DNA of 64,000 bases from Tachypleus tridentatus (lineage: Eukaryota > Arthropoda > Merostomata > Xiphosura > Limulidae): assembly GCF_004210375.1 (NCBI RefSeq), contig NC_134827.1, positions 106,873,285 to 106,937,284 of the forward strand. The letters are read 5' to 3'. Below the pieces are notes generated by a model. It searched no databases. It worked only from the letters and a program-made list of their open reading frames with translations, and was not told where the DNA came from. The position numbers and the translations under genes are program-made. Shown here piece by piece: positions 53,401 to 64,000 of the stretch. The first letter of the stretch is position 1, and every line of letters starts with the position of its first letter.

Positions 53401-56400
53401 GAAAACCCACGTGTGGGGGGAGCACTTGATTGATAAACTGATTCATTCTGATCATTAGGTTTTCCGTAATTTTCTTCATCATAATTTTCCGTAATTTTAT
53501 CCATCGAGATACGACTTCATTTGATATCATTAAATTCCCTTTGTTAAATAATATACGTTATCTTCTGGTTTGTGTGGTGTATCTGATTTATGTAGGTAGC
53601 TTGCTTTTATCTAAATTTGTGTTAATAAAACATTGAAATCTAATATTCGTGATTTAAAAGCCGCACTAAACTGCAGATGTTTGATGATTGGAATCTTCTA
53701 TTCGGAGTTTTTAATTCTATGTGTTGATGTTTTATCTCAGATATCATTCTGAAAAAGAATACACTGGGGTGTCCAAGCATACAGATTTAGTAAACTCAGT
53801 CTTTTATTCTGAAAGCATCAATTATTTTTATGATGCCTCAAATCAACCATTGCCTTTACTGCTGACGTCATTAACATGTACACTTTCCACTGACCTCTTA
53901 AGCCTACTTACCTTGTCCCTCAAGATGACCTCTTAAGCCTACTTACCTTGTCCCTCAAGCTGATCTCTTGAGCCTACTTACCTTGTCTCTCAAGCTGATC
54001 TCTTGAGCCTACTTACCTTGTCCCTCAAGCTGATCTCTTGAGCCTACTTACCTTGTCCCTCAAGCTGATCTCTTGAGCCTACTTACCTTGTCCCTCAAGC
54101 TGATCTCTTGAGCCTACTTACCTTGTCCCTCAAGGTGACCTCTTGAGCCTACTCACCTTGTCCCTCAAGGTGACCTCGTAAGCCTACTTACCTTGTCCCT
54201 CAAGCTGACCTCGTAAGCCTACTTACCTTGTCCCTCAAGCTGACCTCGTAAGCCTACTCACCTTGTCCCTCAAGATGACTCCTCTCATGGACTGTGGATA
54301 GTTAGGGGGAAACGAACATTCGTCATATTGTTGAAAGTTCACTGCAGCATGGAAGACGGAGCAGTTTGCTATTATGGCCGTTAGGGTTTCGATAATTTCT
54401 TCTACATTAGTGAAGCCAAGTTGATGATCCCCAGGGACACCCTGGAAAACAGCAAACGGAGTTTTAACTTTTTTAAATAGATGTTGTAAGAAAAGATGAA
54501 CTGTGCATTGGCGCAACGATGTATTCAATCACTAAGCAACGAGCTTTTTTACAAACTCGTACTTAAAGTGGAATCAAGGAAAAAAAACTAAATCTTTAAA
54601 AATTATTACACCTTTTCTTAGTCACATTTTTTTTACATTAGTGTCTGTCTCTCTATCCACTTGTCTTTTATTCAACCTGGTTCATACGGGGTTCGGTTCC
54701 CTGTGGTAGACAGAGCGCATATAGCCATTGTGTAGCTTTGAGCTAATAGAACAATAGGAAAACAGTTGTCTACCTGTTTGGTTATCCGTCGGTCCGTTCG
54801 AATGTCTGTATGTTTAAGTTTTGAAAATCTAACCTAAAACTGTTGATATGATTGATTTTTTTTATAAACATAGTTATGGTAATGACGTAAAACTTTGATC
54901 ACAACACTTGTAAAGACATTGATCAGCCCCAAAATTGGTGGTGGGTGATATTGACTAGCTGTTTTTCTCTCAGGCCTATCACTTCAATATTAGAGATGGC
55001 AGGTTGGTTGTCTTTGAGTAGCTTTGCGTGAAATTAAGAAATTAAGAAACGAAACAAATAAATTCCTTTTAAATACATTTTCCTCTTTGTCAGTTTACAA
55101 TTTTAAACGCAAATACACTAACATTTTATGTAATATAATAAACTTAGAAGAAGAGCCGTTAGGATAACACAGATCAGTGGAGATCTCAATTTAGTATATG
55201 AACTTCACTGAAATGAAATACATTTAACCGTCGCCATTTTAACCTCTGTACACAGTTAATAACCTTCCAACGAGCTGATTATTCCATTCGGTGTATCAGT
55301 CGCCTGCCCGAGGGCTTATAAGGCTAAAACTCCACGTTCAATCCTTGCGGTTCTGTGCCCAATAGCACACATAATCACTAGTAAGCCAGCGAAGTTAATG
55401 AAAATCCACCACATCATCTAAGCCTTTTTTTAAACCCAAGTATTTTGAAATAAACTTTGCAGTAGTTTGGGTCTGAGGGTAATTAATTGTATTCATGTTT
55501 GGATGATTTACATGTAATATTCATAATGACTGTTTGGAGCGTCGCCTGGTGGTTAGATGCTCGACTCACGAATCGTGAGTTCGCGTCCCATCATCGAACA
55601 TACCCACACTTTTGGGGAGGGGAACTGTGCTATAATGTTACGGTCAATCCCAATATTGTATAAGAGTAGTCTGAGAGTTGGCGGTAGGTGGTGTTGGCTC
55701 GCTGCCTTCCCTCTAGTTTATTACTTCTAAGTTAGGGACGGCTAGCATTGATAGCCCTCGAGCAGCTTTTCGTGAAATTCAACAAAACAAACAACTAAGA
55801 AATATAAATCACCAAAGGCGAAGTACCATGATGTGGCAACCACCTTCCTCTCTTGGCTTCATCAGCTCCTCTCGCCAGTTCTGAAGCTCAGTATCTTCTG
55901 AGATTTGTCCATCTTTTCCTAAGAAGAAGAACATCATGTCACTGAATACGTTATCTGAACCACTAACAAGTTTTATACAACTTAGTAAACTTCTGAAAAT
56001 CGTATATGTTGGAAGTAAATGTATCTAAATTGGAAGCATCCAAAATGGCACTCTTTGTTAAAGAAATATTAAGTTTCTTTGTTGAGACAAGACTCAAGTT
56101 CTTGTTTGTGAAAACGATTCATAATACTGAACAAAATGAGTAATTACTTCCTTTTATTGTTGAGATATTAACATTGTAACAAGTATCTATCGCTGGGGAT
56201 ATTACATCTAGAAACTTCAAAGATAACGACTTCTCGAATAACTGTGGTAAACATTGGTTAAAGAATGATAGAGTATTGAATACATATGGTGAACATTGAA
56301 CAAAAGATGACGGTTTATAAAATAAACATGGTGGACATTGATCAAAGGATGAGAAACATTTATAAACACGAATGGACCTTGTTTAAACGATGATAATCAC

Positions 56401-59400
56401 TGAATAGATATGTCGAACAAATGAAGATGTAGAGTAGCTTTGATAAATAGAGGGAATTGTGATCAAAAGAAGGTTCACAAATGGAGAAATTTGGTCAAAG
56501 ATCAAGTGTAGTGAAATGACCACAAAGAATCTTCTGCAGAAAGTCAAGGTTCTCTCTTTGTAACACAGAATTTTTTTTTTTATTTAAAATGCACATCATA
56601 AAGTGCAGTGATAATGGTTGCAAAGATTTTTATCAAAGAAAGCTGTTAATATAAGGACGACATATGCCACAAATCAACAGCAATATTAATCATAGATGTC
56701 TTTATACACGCGCACAAAGCGATTCGGATAAAGTTCCGACAGAACTTACCATAATGGTGCTTGACAATTCGCGATACGTAATTGTGGATTGCTTTATAAA
56801 CGTCCACAGCGTCATCTCGATATGGGTAATATGGCAGAACTTCCGGGTCCATCACCTGAAAATAAAACAACAACAAAAAAAACGTGTGTGTGTAACTGGG
56901 AGGGATGTCTCACTACGTCACAAAGTCTGTACTGTTCTATATAACGAATAAATATCTCGTCCATATATTGCATAAGATACATAGATTCCGTTGTGCACAG
57001 ATCAAATTTGTGTGGTTTAATTCATTTTATTGACTGTAAGAACGTATGCTCACGATGGATGGGGCTGATTGAACAAGTTTTATTCGTTTTGAAAATATAA
57101 TGTTTTTAATGTTACCTGTTTGAGATTTTGTTGTACTATCATTACTGATAAGAAATCATTGCGGCAAATTATGTATTGTTACGTGTGTCGTTACTTGTCA
57201 GTGGACATTTTACACGAGGGATCGTTTTTGATACGAAGTGATCATTACAGTCAAATGACAGACACCAGAACAATCTCGCTTGTGTTCAGAGATGAAATTG
57301 TAATTTCAAAGAAACTATCATAATAAAGTCACCTTGGTAATGACAAACAGCCTAACTCAAAATAGTGACAAAATTTAAAGTAGGTATATACTAGCTTTAG
57401 ATATAATTTTAGCAGTGCAGTAGTTTATGGCCGTATTATGCGAGTTCAACGTTTAGTTTATGAGTTTAATAATAGATGTCGCTACTATAAAAATGCTTGA
57501 ATTGCAAGTGTAAAAGTAAGGCGGAGCAGTACTATCTCGGCTACTACACAGTTGGTTTAATATTCTAAAACATTTTGATTTAATATTAAAAGTAGAACAT
57601 ACTATTTAAATGTACTTATTAGTTATGCACAGCGTTTTACTTACACCACGAGATTCAATCTCACGTGGAATGTTGAGGTCCCGGTCAATTTTCCACTCTC
57701 GAAATCTAAAACAACAACAACAACTGTCAATTTAGACACACACACAGTTGTTGGCACTAAACACTTTTAAGTTTCACATTAACTAATTTTGTTACGAAGC
57801 GAACATGAATTGCAAACGTGTCACTAGCTCGTCTGTTTTTAGTATATTCTTACCACTTTGATCATGGTTCAATAACAGCTTCATGTCATTACCAAAAAAG
57901 ATGTTATTTTTGGGACGACATAGATTAAATAAAATTTTGGTTACGAGCCCTATGTGTTTCAAATTCCTAATGTTTGTTACGTGAAACCTGTGAATACCAA
58001 AAGTACTGTCAGGTGGACACCATCTTCACTGTCCAGTGTGAGAGATCAGGTTTATAGTTGAAATACACTGTAACCTTCACTGTCTAGTGTGTGAAATCGG
58101 GTTTGTAGTGAAAATACACTGTAACCTTCACTGTCTAGTGTGCGAGATCAGGTTTATAGTTGGAATATCTGTTATAGGAACTATTAATAACTTGTTCTAC
58201 TTCTGACCAAGTATTGAAGTAGTAATAGTGAACGATCCGTTTAATAACACTGGACAACAATTTTTTTGAAAAGTTTTTGCTGACTGTGACAGGTACTTGG
58301 TGGATATGCACAAATATAGTTTTGGTTTTGCTTCATCATGTAGGAACTCTGAGAAATAGACAGTTAACTGTTTACCGGCAATAACGTATTTAATTGTGTT
58401 TATGTTTCTAATACGCTATTAAGTTCAACATAATTAAAAGTGTTTTGCTCCTGATTTTCGTTTGTATTCAATGTCTGGTGCATCACGTTGCAGTGTCGAA
58501 CAGTAGTCAGCAAGCATCGACGGATTCCAGTTGTCCTGATATCGTTTTTCCATTATAGCAAAACTGAAGATTTCGATGAAACGGTACGTGATGGGCAAAT
58601 TTGGATGTGATTTTCGTGATCAGCAGCCAAAAATCTATAAGGAACACCCAGCAGTGTTCAAGAAGCAAAAGCTTTGTTGTGCAGTGTAATGAATAAAAAA
58701 ACTCTGATTACAACGCCAGGGGGCCATTTTATGATACTAGTACCTAAAGATAATGAAATAAGTTTCTCCACAATAAGTAACATTTGCTTAACAATACCAT
58801 GATCACAGGACATGTTTGTACATCCAGTTTGCTGAGAAATGGTGTCGTTTAAGTATAAGCTATAACTTAGGGTTCGATCCCTGTTCCAGACGCAGTGCAG
58901 ATAACCTGTTGTATAGAGTTATGCATAAAACAAACCAGAGGATGTCCCAGATATTTGTGTTTTATATCTAATTGTTATTTAAAACCTTTGTGATTAAACA
59001 GAATAAAGTGTGGTGCGAGAGTGGCGCCCTGTACCGATTGTGAAGGTAACTATGTTTTTGTTTATTAAATAAGGTAAATTTTGAGCTTATAACGATTATT
59101 GTTAAATACCACCAACTGAAATATTTACTTGAATAAACGAAAGAAAACCTTTTATTGTTATTCAAAATTTTTATGGGATATGGCTTTTACACCACAGGAA
59201 ATACGTACACCTTGTAATGGTTACATTTGAAAACGGAATACTGTTGGTTGCTACACAGAGTTAGGCTTAGTCGTGTGAAAGTTTAAAGTAGTGATTCAAT
59301 TTCCTTGAATTTCGTTTCTCAGCTGTGTGAGGAAAAAACAATATTTTGTTGATAGACCGAAACTGTACTCTGTGATTTACACAGTTTAGTTTTGTGTTAA

Positions 59401-62400
59401 ATACAAAACTATCACAAAAAATCGCATACAGTGTCAGAATAATAGTTAAAGGTCACATTTTCTCTTTTCTACTCGAACAAGTTTTAATAAATCGACAGTT
59501 TGAGTTCCTGCTCTGTAAAGAAGTTAAAGTTTTTGTCTTTCTATTTAACTCTAGTAGTTAAAACTTAGTGGCCACGTCTTTCTATTGTTATTTCCGAATT
59601 CCTTTATTATGTGTACAGCCTTAAGAATGTTATTTTTTATTTTTTCCAAATGTTTTTTGTTTGTTTGTGTTTCAGGTTTTCTCTTACCTGTTTCTCCCAT
59701 GACATTAACTTTGACTTGTTTCTTACGAGAAATACGAAATACTGAATTCATTACCAACTGACTTACTCGTTTGATGTACCGTTAGCTGGCTCTTTTATTT
59801 TATTTAAAAAAACGACAGGAGGCGGAGAGTAATTAGAGATACAGAACGAAAAAAACAAAAACAAGTTAAATAATCATACGTTTTTAATACTTTATACCAC
59901 TGTTTTTCTGGTTTTTTTTTCTTTGAAAACTTTGAGTGAGCCGTATGAAATTATTTTATTAATTTTAAGTATGCTGACTAAAATTCATCGTGGTGGTGTT
60001 TAGTAATAAAATTTTTTGTGTTGTTTTTTTGCGTGTGATGTAGTTATTTGGTTTGGCCATAAAAGCTGTGAAAAGCACGTAAGTCGGAAGTAACAGTATA
60101 GACTCGAAATAAAAAAGTTTTAATTCAGTGACGAACCACCAGTGCTCGACTTTGGTATTAGATACACAGAGTGATAGGGAAGCTGGCTTTTCATCTTTAT
60201 TTATAAATTCGGCCGTTACCATGAACTTTTCAAATCTTATGAGTGTTTTCTGTCTGTTTTTCATTTGTAACAGTAGTTGTTTTGATTGTCATTAATATCG
60301 CAAGAACTTGTGGAATGCATTCTTTTGTGTGGCAATCCTGAATGGAGTTAGTGACAGGTCACAGGATAGTGTTGTTCGTGTGGAAGACCTGTGGTGGAAG
60401 ACCTTTGAATAAGAACTTGTGGCTCTGCTGTGACACTCCTGAGTGGAGTACCTATGAATTGTGGTTCTCCTGTGACACTTTTCTGTGGAATACCATGAAT
60501 AATAGCACTGATGCTTCTGTGACATTGTCAAGATATCAGTCACACGAAATTCGAACAGTTTGAAGGGCAGAACTTAAAGGTGTTTGTATTAATCACCACG
60601 AAGGAAAAAGCGCATTACATATCTTAAAGGCATCCAGGTTTTCCAATAATGTGCCTGTAATCTTGGTATATCTATTGATGAATATTTTCAAACTTTTTAT
60701 TTCAGGGGAAACGCATACGAAACACTACGTTCCGTTTGTTTGAATCTTAAAACAGTCATATGAATACTGCTACGTTTGAGTTTGGAATTTTGTATCATCA
60801 CGAAGGATTGTTTCCTTGTATATGTTCCCAACCAATGATATCGAAAGTGTTAGCACTTATAATGGCTTGAATCCTACCAGAGCACAAAAGTACGATGTTA
60901 TGTAACATTAGTGGACAAAACGGATCTGGTTCTGAGATTGTATTAAGTCTCAAAACTTTGTGTTTAGTAAAGTAGATGCTTCCGATGGTTGAAACAGCGG
61001 TATCGTTAGATTTTATGTTTCCCTCTACCGTTGTTACACCATGACACATTAGCTCAGATCTTAGTCATTAGAGAGTTAAGTGTCTGTTGAGCTCTAGTGT
61101 TTATTTCTAAGTGTTGAGCTCTAGTGTTTATTTCTAAATGTTTATAGGAAAAACTAATGCCCAACTCTGGGGTAAACGAATTTATTAAACGTTGTGGTGA
61201 AAAAAAATGTAAAATGTCTTTTTTTATAACTTTTAACAACTTTTCATAAACTGAAAAAAAAAGTTTTATCTTCTTTCATAGTTTTTTTTTTTTTTGTAGC
61301 CAAGTACAGAGCTACGCAATGGGCTATCTGTGCTGTGCCCACTACGATTATTGAAACCTATTTTCTAGAGTTTTAAGTCCGCAGATTTACAGCTATGCCT
61401 TGGGGGGATGATGAGGGGTTATTCAGTGGTTCAGCTCCACCTGCAATTATGCTTCCAGCATCGCTACCCAGAAGGTTAAGTCACGGACTAATAAAACATG
61501 TCTAGTCTCGATATTTTTACATTATGTACATAAAAATAAACCCCGTACTGGATTATTCGCTTTCATTTATAGAATTAGAATTAAGCGTATTACGTTTCTC
61601 TTTTCTGGCTTTATGTATTGAGGCACATTAATTAAACGAACGCTATACAACTAGCAATATTAATCCCTCAAACTTTATGGCGTAGTTTAATAAACTAAGG
61701 CTAGTTTCTTCCAAGGTTCTTTAGTTTAGACTATTTTAAGGAAGTTCTTAAGTTCAAACAGCATAACTCCAAGCTACCAGGAAACCAAACTGCACACAGA
61801 ACAATATTGAGTAGATGCTTACCCTCTGGCGATCAAAGAACAAAGCCCTCGCATGCCAATAGTCATCACTCTGTCCACCCACCCTCCCATCGCCATGAAT
61901 TTTTCCATGATCATTCTAAAAAAAAAATAAAAAATGAAACTTCAGTCATTACATCTTATATTCATTAAAGTTTCTCATTTATATTGTAAGAAACCAATAA
62001 TGTATTTAAAATATTTACAAGTCTTGTATGTGCGTTACCTTTACAAATAGATACCTCCTGTTACTTATATTATTTTGCTTTCTATCTCAAAATTTAAAAT
62101 TCTGTATATTTCTAACAATTGTCATACTTACCAATAATGTGATAAAGTGGTTCTATAATTACTGTATTACATTGAGATAATATTGAACATATTCACAGCA
62201 CTCACCAGTTTTTATTTTATAAACAAATAGTAAGAATTATGTGTTCCACCAAAACTAGCGGAAATAATCTTTGTTAAAACATTTTCGGTTGTTGCTGAAA
62301 CGTGAATACCTTTAGAAATAAACTATTGTGGATACTCGGTACCAGTTTAAAACAAACAGTTAAAACAAATATTGTGGTTACTTGGAAACGAATCGTTTAG

Positions 62401-63796
62401 TAGTTTAAAAAACCACTCACGAGTTGACAGCTAAGAGGAAGTAGAAGTGAGGTGCTAGGAGCTTGAATAGTGGATGTGAGGGTGAAAGGTTCCTGTTTGT
62501 ACAGACCCAGACACTTTCCATCATCAGGTGAGTTCGACCTACAGATGGAGAGACAACTTACTGCTTTAAAATCTTATCTTTATCAGAGCGGCTGTATAAA
62601 GTTATCTGAAACTCATGTGCGAGATTTCTCTCACCAGGAGAACACTGTGTAATTAATGTAATAAATCTGGATTATATTTAACGAACAGTGTAGAATGACG
62701 TAACGTAAGATGGTGGGGTTTTAACAGGATTATGTTCTACAAAGATGCCAGCAGATAATTAATATAGAACAGCCGTAAGTGATCTTATGTTAGTGCCAGT
62801 TACAATCATTAACATGGTTGCTTTAAAAGTATTTAATATAAATGTGTTTACATTCTTTCCTTGAAGATTTAATTAAAAAAACGGCTGCAGCTAATTTAAC
62901 ACAAAGACTTTATCCAGAACATTGCTGTACTTACCATTTCAGTCATAAAATTACCTCTATTTTTACTTCCGTATTTAATCAGGAAGTTACTCCACCTGAG
63001 TTTCTTTACTAACATTTTAAATAGCTGTTTCTCTTGGATAAGTACTACTTTATACCACTTTTGTATTGTGGGCTTGGCTGAAGCCGTCTTGGATTTTATT
63101 ACCTCAAATTGAACATACAATTTTGTTTTTGAATTTCGCGCAAAGCTACTCGAGAGCTATCTGCGCTAGCCGTCCCTAATTTTGAAGTGTAACAATAGAG
63201 GGAAGGTAACTAGTCATCACCACCCACCGCCAACTCTTGGGCTACTCTTTTACCAACGAATAGTGGGATTGATCGTAACTTATGACGCCCCCACGGCTGA
63301 AGATGCGAACCCGCGACCCTCAGATTACGAGTCGCACGCCTTAACCCACCTGGCCTTGCCGGGCTGAACACACAAATTTTGACTGTATTTGAGATATAAA
63401 AGTCATTATTTTTAAAATGTTAAGAGCTAAAGATTTTATTTTTAATTACTACGACAACAACATTGTCAACAACATTGTAAAACAATAAGTACCACGGTGG
63501 GACAACGATAAATATTCAAATTCACAACGCTGAAATCAGGGGTTATATTCCCATCAGTAGACATAGGAGAAAGCAAGCACTGGCTGCTGGTTTATTAATC
63601 TGTATATTGATGAGGTAACAGCAACATACTTCAAAATGTCTAATTCTAACACATTTATTTATATTCTTGTTAATACTGAAGAATGTTAATTTTTCTTACC
63701 AATAGCGAGACAAGCTCTATGGTATGTTGCATCAGCGTTGTTGAAAAACATTTTAGCCAACATCCATGTGTAAGGTGGATCAGTGGGGAAAAACAC
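50372..63796 (-). CDS. Lipoxygenase-family gene, 3' part (5' end off window)
   Basis: Animal-type lipoxygenase (LOX), a non-heme iron fatty-acid dioxygenase fold. Nine exons in reading order: 63700-63796, 62421-62538, 61823-61915, 57645-57705, 56750-56855, 55827-55918, 54262-54441, 51567-51730 and 50372-50486. Every junction is in phase, giving 341 residues and a stop, equivalent to about the last half of human 5-LOX. Landmarks are [74 protein letters not shown] and the C-terminal PNSVAI. The ligands corresponding to 5-LOX H372, H550, N554 and the terminal Ile are kept, but the H367 position is Ala (GCT, 63704-63706). The frame is undamaged, so this is either a non-catalytic paralogue or an unusual enzyme. 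The N-terminal PLAT domain and promoter lie past 64000. Confidence 0.95.
51567..51730 (-). CDS. Lipoxygenase penultimate exon
   Basis: Starts [20 protein letters not shown], then [19 protein letters not shown], and ends at HRE across the junction. Matches the LOX segment between the NPP region and the C-terminal helix. Acceptor TTATAG, donor GTAAGT. The overlapping plus-strand ORFs are shadows. Confidence 0.93.
51731..53097. other. Lipoxygenase intron, first stretch
   Basis: No exon found. A CRE palindrome TGACGTCA (52851-52858), a CCAAT box (52879-52883) and a GTAAGT donor-like site (52928) occur together on the plus strand, which is promoter-like but has no recognisable gene attached. Confidence 0.4.
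53098..53225 (+). mobile_element. Third short SINE family copy
   Basis: CCCCGTGGCTTAGCGGTGAG head, TATAACATTAAAATTTGAG, box-B-like GATTCGATCTC, then GTAGACACAATAGAG. Relative of the copy at 4.37 kb. Confidence 0.6.
53291..53412 (+). mobile_element. Short SINE, intact relative of the satellite-linked copy
   Basis: Box A region (TAGTACAGCGGTATGTC), loop with TTTACAA, box B (GGGGTTCGATTCCCC) and the tail AATGTGGCTTTGCTAAAAGA then AAACCCAC. This tail is what the 53-bp satellite resembles. Confidence 0.85.
53891..54275. repeat. 35-bp minisatellite duplicating a splice donor
   Basis: Exactly eleven 35-bp copies (385 bp, no indels). Read on the minus strand each contains CTTGAGGGACAAG (GAGACAAG in one copy), the last bases of a lipoxygenase exon, followed by GTAAGTAGG or GTGAGTAGG, a consensus 5' splice site. 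The last copy overlaps the real exon end at 54262. Reading past the first donor hits TGA within nine codons. Confidence 0.95.
54262..54441 (-). CDS. Lipoxygenase exon with His/Asn iron ligands
   Basis: Sixty codons, [16 protein letters not shown] to [10 protein letters not shown]. It holds the HAAVN motif, with His at 54349-54351 and Asn at 54337-54339 (5-LOX H550 and N554), then [13 protein letters not shown]. Acceptor TTTCCAG. The donor GTGAGT at 54256-54261 is the first of the duplicated series. Confidence 0.95.
54676..54750 (+). mobile_element. SINE relic
   Basis: Box-B-like GGGTTCGGTTCCC and the module GTAGACAGAGCGCATATAGC with CATTGTGTAGCTTTG mark a short-family SINE relic. Confidence 0.5.
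54936..55050 (+). mobile_element. SINE core/tail fragment
   Basis: GGTGGTGGGTGATATTGACT to GTAGCTTTGCGTGAAATTAA: the core and tail of the main family without a head. Confidence 0.7.
55305..55385 (+). mobile_element. SINE relic
   Basis: GCCCGAGGGCTTATAAGGCT, box-B-like CGTTCAATCCTTGCGG and a short module. Degenerate short-family copy, low certainty. Confidence 0.4.
55540..55798 (+). mobile_element. SINE, plus strand, diverged head
   Basis: A head beginning GGAGCGTCGCCTGGTGG and a box-B-like GAGTTCGCGTCCC, followed by the main core and tail. The overlap with a lipoxygenase intron is antisense to that gene, ending about 30 bp from an exon donor. Confidence 0.8.
55827..55918 (-). CDS. Lipoxygenase exon (ELQNW)
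   Basis: [20 protein letters not shown], then [10 protein letters not shown]. Corresponds to the EDPELQ segment of 5-LOX. Acceptor CTTCTTAG. The donor GTACTT is weak compared with the others in this gene. Confidence 0.92.
55919..56749. other. Lipoxygenase intron
   Basis: AT-rich with loosely repeated ...GAACATTG(A/G)...AAA(G)GATGA... phrases at about 56240-56400. No coding segment recognised. Confidence 0.4.
56750..56855 (-). CDS. Lipoxygenase exon (PYYPYRDDA)
   Basis: [20 protein letters not shown], then [15 protein letters not shown]. Strong match to the LPYYFYRDDGLLVWEAI helix of animal LOX. Acceptor TTTTCAG, donor GTAAGT. Confidence 0.95.
57645..57705 (-). CDS. Lipoxygenase short exon
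   Basis: Twenty codons, [20 protein letters not shown], matching the LOX stretch just before the PYY helix. Acceptor GTTTTAG, donor GTAAGT. Too short to appear as an ORF, but required by phase on both sides. Confidence 0.9.
57706..58018. other. Lipoxygenase intron, start
   Basis: AT-rich with a (CAA)n and (AC)n patch directly at the acceptor of the short exon. Nothing else recognised. Confidence 0.4.
58019..58165. repeat. Short tandem repeat, about 51 bp, 2-3 copies
   Basis: Copies of AACCTTCACTGTC(T/C)AGTGT followed by GAGATC(A/G)GGTTTATAGT, in the intron. Confidence 0.75.
58840..58935 (+). mobile_element. SINE relic
   Basis: GGTGTCGTTTAAGTATAAGC, box-B-like GGGTTCGATCCC and GACGCAGTGCAGATAACC with a degenerate tail. 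Diverged short-family copy. Confidence 0.5.
58936..61284. other. Long lipoxygenase intron, no exon found
   Basis: No LOX segment is missing between the flanking exons, so this is intronic. Short ORFs on both strands are unsupported. Imperfect 50-odd-bp repeats (CTGTGACACTCCTGAGTGGA and variants) lie at about 60330-60520, and a doublet TTGAGCTCTAGTGTTTATTT at 61086-61135. Confidence 0.45.
61285..61405 (-). mobile_element. Val-like SINE, minus strand
   Basis: A T-run on +, then the tail-module AGAGCTACGCAATGGGCTAT, TGCTGTGCCCACTACG, a weak box B and the head (CCGCAGATTTACAGC on +). Confidence 0.7.
61823..61915 (-). CDS. Lipoxygenase exon (GGWVDRV)
   Basis: [20 protein letters not shown], then [11 protein letters not shown]. 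Corresponds to the GG(x)VD segment of LOX. The position where many LOX have Arg in INxxAR reads Met here. Acceptor TTTTTTAG, donor GTAAGC. Confidence 0.92.
62421..62538 (-). CDS. Lipoxygenase exon (RTHL)
   Basis: [20 protein letters not shown], then [19 protein letters not shown]. The His of RTHL (62528-62530) equals 5-LOX H372. Acceptor TCTGTAG, donor GTGAGT. The plus-strand ORF over it is a shadow. Confidence 0.95.
63118..63366 (-). mobile_element. SINE in lipoxygenase intron
   Basis: Main-family copy in the same orientation as the gene. A deletion near the CAAACATGCTCGCC junction removes part of it, while the head and tail are intact. Confidence 0.87.
63490..63580 (+). mobile_element. Possible SINE relic
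   Basis: CACAACGCTGAAATCAGGGG, TTATATTCCCATCAGTAGAC and a short tail resemble a degenerate short-family copy. Low certainty. Confidence 0.35.
63700..63796 (-). CDS. Lipoxygenase exon with the missing iron ligand
   Basis: [20 protein letters not shown], then [13 protein letters not shown]. It aligns without gaps to the 5-LOX stretch ending ...HQTITHLLRTH across the next exon. The residue at the H367 position is Ala (GCT). The nearby His of TYHR corresponds to the non-ligand His five residues earlier. Acceptor TTTCTAG, donor GTAAGA. Upstream exons lie beyond the window. Confidence 0.94.
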
Positions 63797-64000
63797 CTAG
63801 AAATTATTAAAACGCAGAAATAAAACAATTTTAACAGTTTTTACTCTATGTGGTCTGATGTACTATAGTAATAACTTATAAAGAGCTAGGAAGGAAAAAT
63901 TATTAGAGCTAGGTTTAGCTGGAAAGCTAGGAAGCCTCAATTTTTTGTCGTTATGAAGAGTACAAAAAGTGTATTTGTGTAAGTTCAATTCAAAAAATAC

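Noticed and set aside
62896-63120. Minus-strand 74-codon ORF as an extra lipoxygenase exon
   Set aside because: The flanking lipoxygenase exons already join in phase without missing residues, and this ORF has no similarity to the family.

Overview
This is eukaryotic, AT-rich nuclear DNA with introns and many repeats. A tRNA-derived SINE family with a strongly conserved core is scattered through the window. I recognise this family from memory as typical of horseshoe crabs (Xiphosura), so a horseshoe crab or close chelicerate is my best guess. That is recall plus inference, not proof. No bacterial-style genes, rRNA, genuine tRNA genes or CRISPR arrays are present.

Layout. 1-9.2 kb is gene-poor and holds SINE copies and a 33-bp acidic-coding minisatellite. 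9.2-25.4 kb is a chain of five unrelated tandem arrays with periods of 48, 38, 58, 53 and about 31 bp. The 48-bp array covers 9.2 kb and the 53-bp array 3.6 kb. The very long ORFs there exist only because 48 is divisible by three. 25.4-29 kb is SINE-rich, including one SINE nested in another. 29.0-36.95 kb is a complete plus-strand SQSTM1/p62 (Ref(2)P) autophagy-receptor gene. It has six coding exons that join in phase into 477 residues, with PB1, ZZ, LIR and UBA parts, a plausible TATA/CCAAT/AP-1-type promoter and a poly(A) signal. 37-50 kb is intergenic, with SINEs, a broken Tc1-type DD34E transposon with about 210-bp IR/DR termini (44.7-46.3 kb) and one unrecognised ORF. 50.4-63.8 kb is the 3' part of a minus-strand lipoxygenase gene. 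It has nine phase-consistent exons giving 341 codons to the C-terminus, and its 5' end lies beyond the window.

Most notable points. (1) The lipoxygenase keeps four of the five iron ligands, but the first helix histidine is Ala, so it may be a pseudoenzyme or an atypical enzyme. (2) An 11-copy, indel-free 35-bp minisatellite has duplicated the 5' splice site of one lipoxygenase exon. (3) The 53-bp satellite abuts a SINE and about half its unit matches the 3' tail of that SINE family, so it looks seeded from a SINE tail. (4) The 48-bp satellite unit contains a perfect hairpin whose stem is the main variable position of the array.

The two genes are independent (selective autophagy receptor; fatty-acid dioxygenase family). 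Nothing in the sequence suggests joint function.
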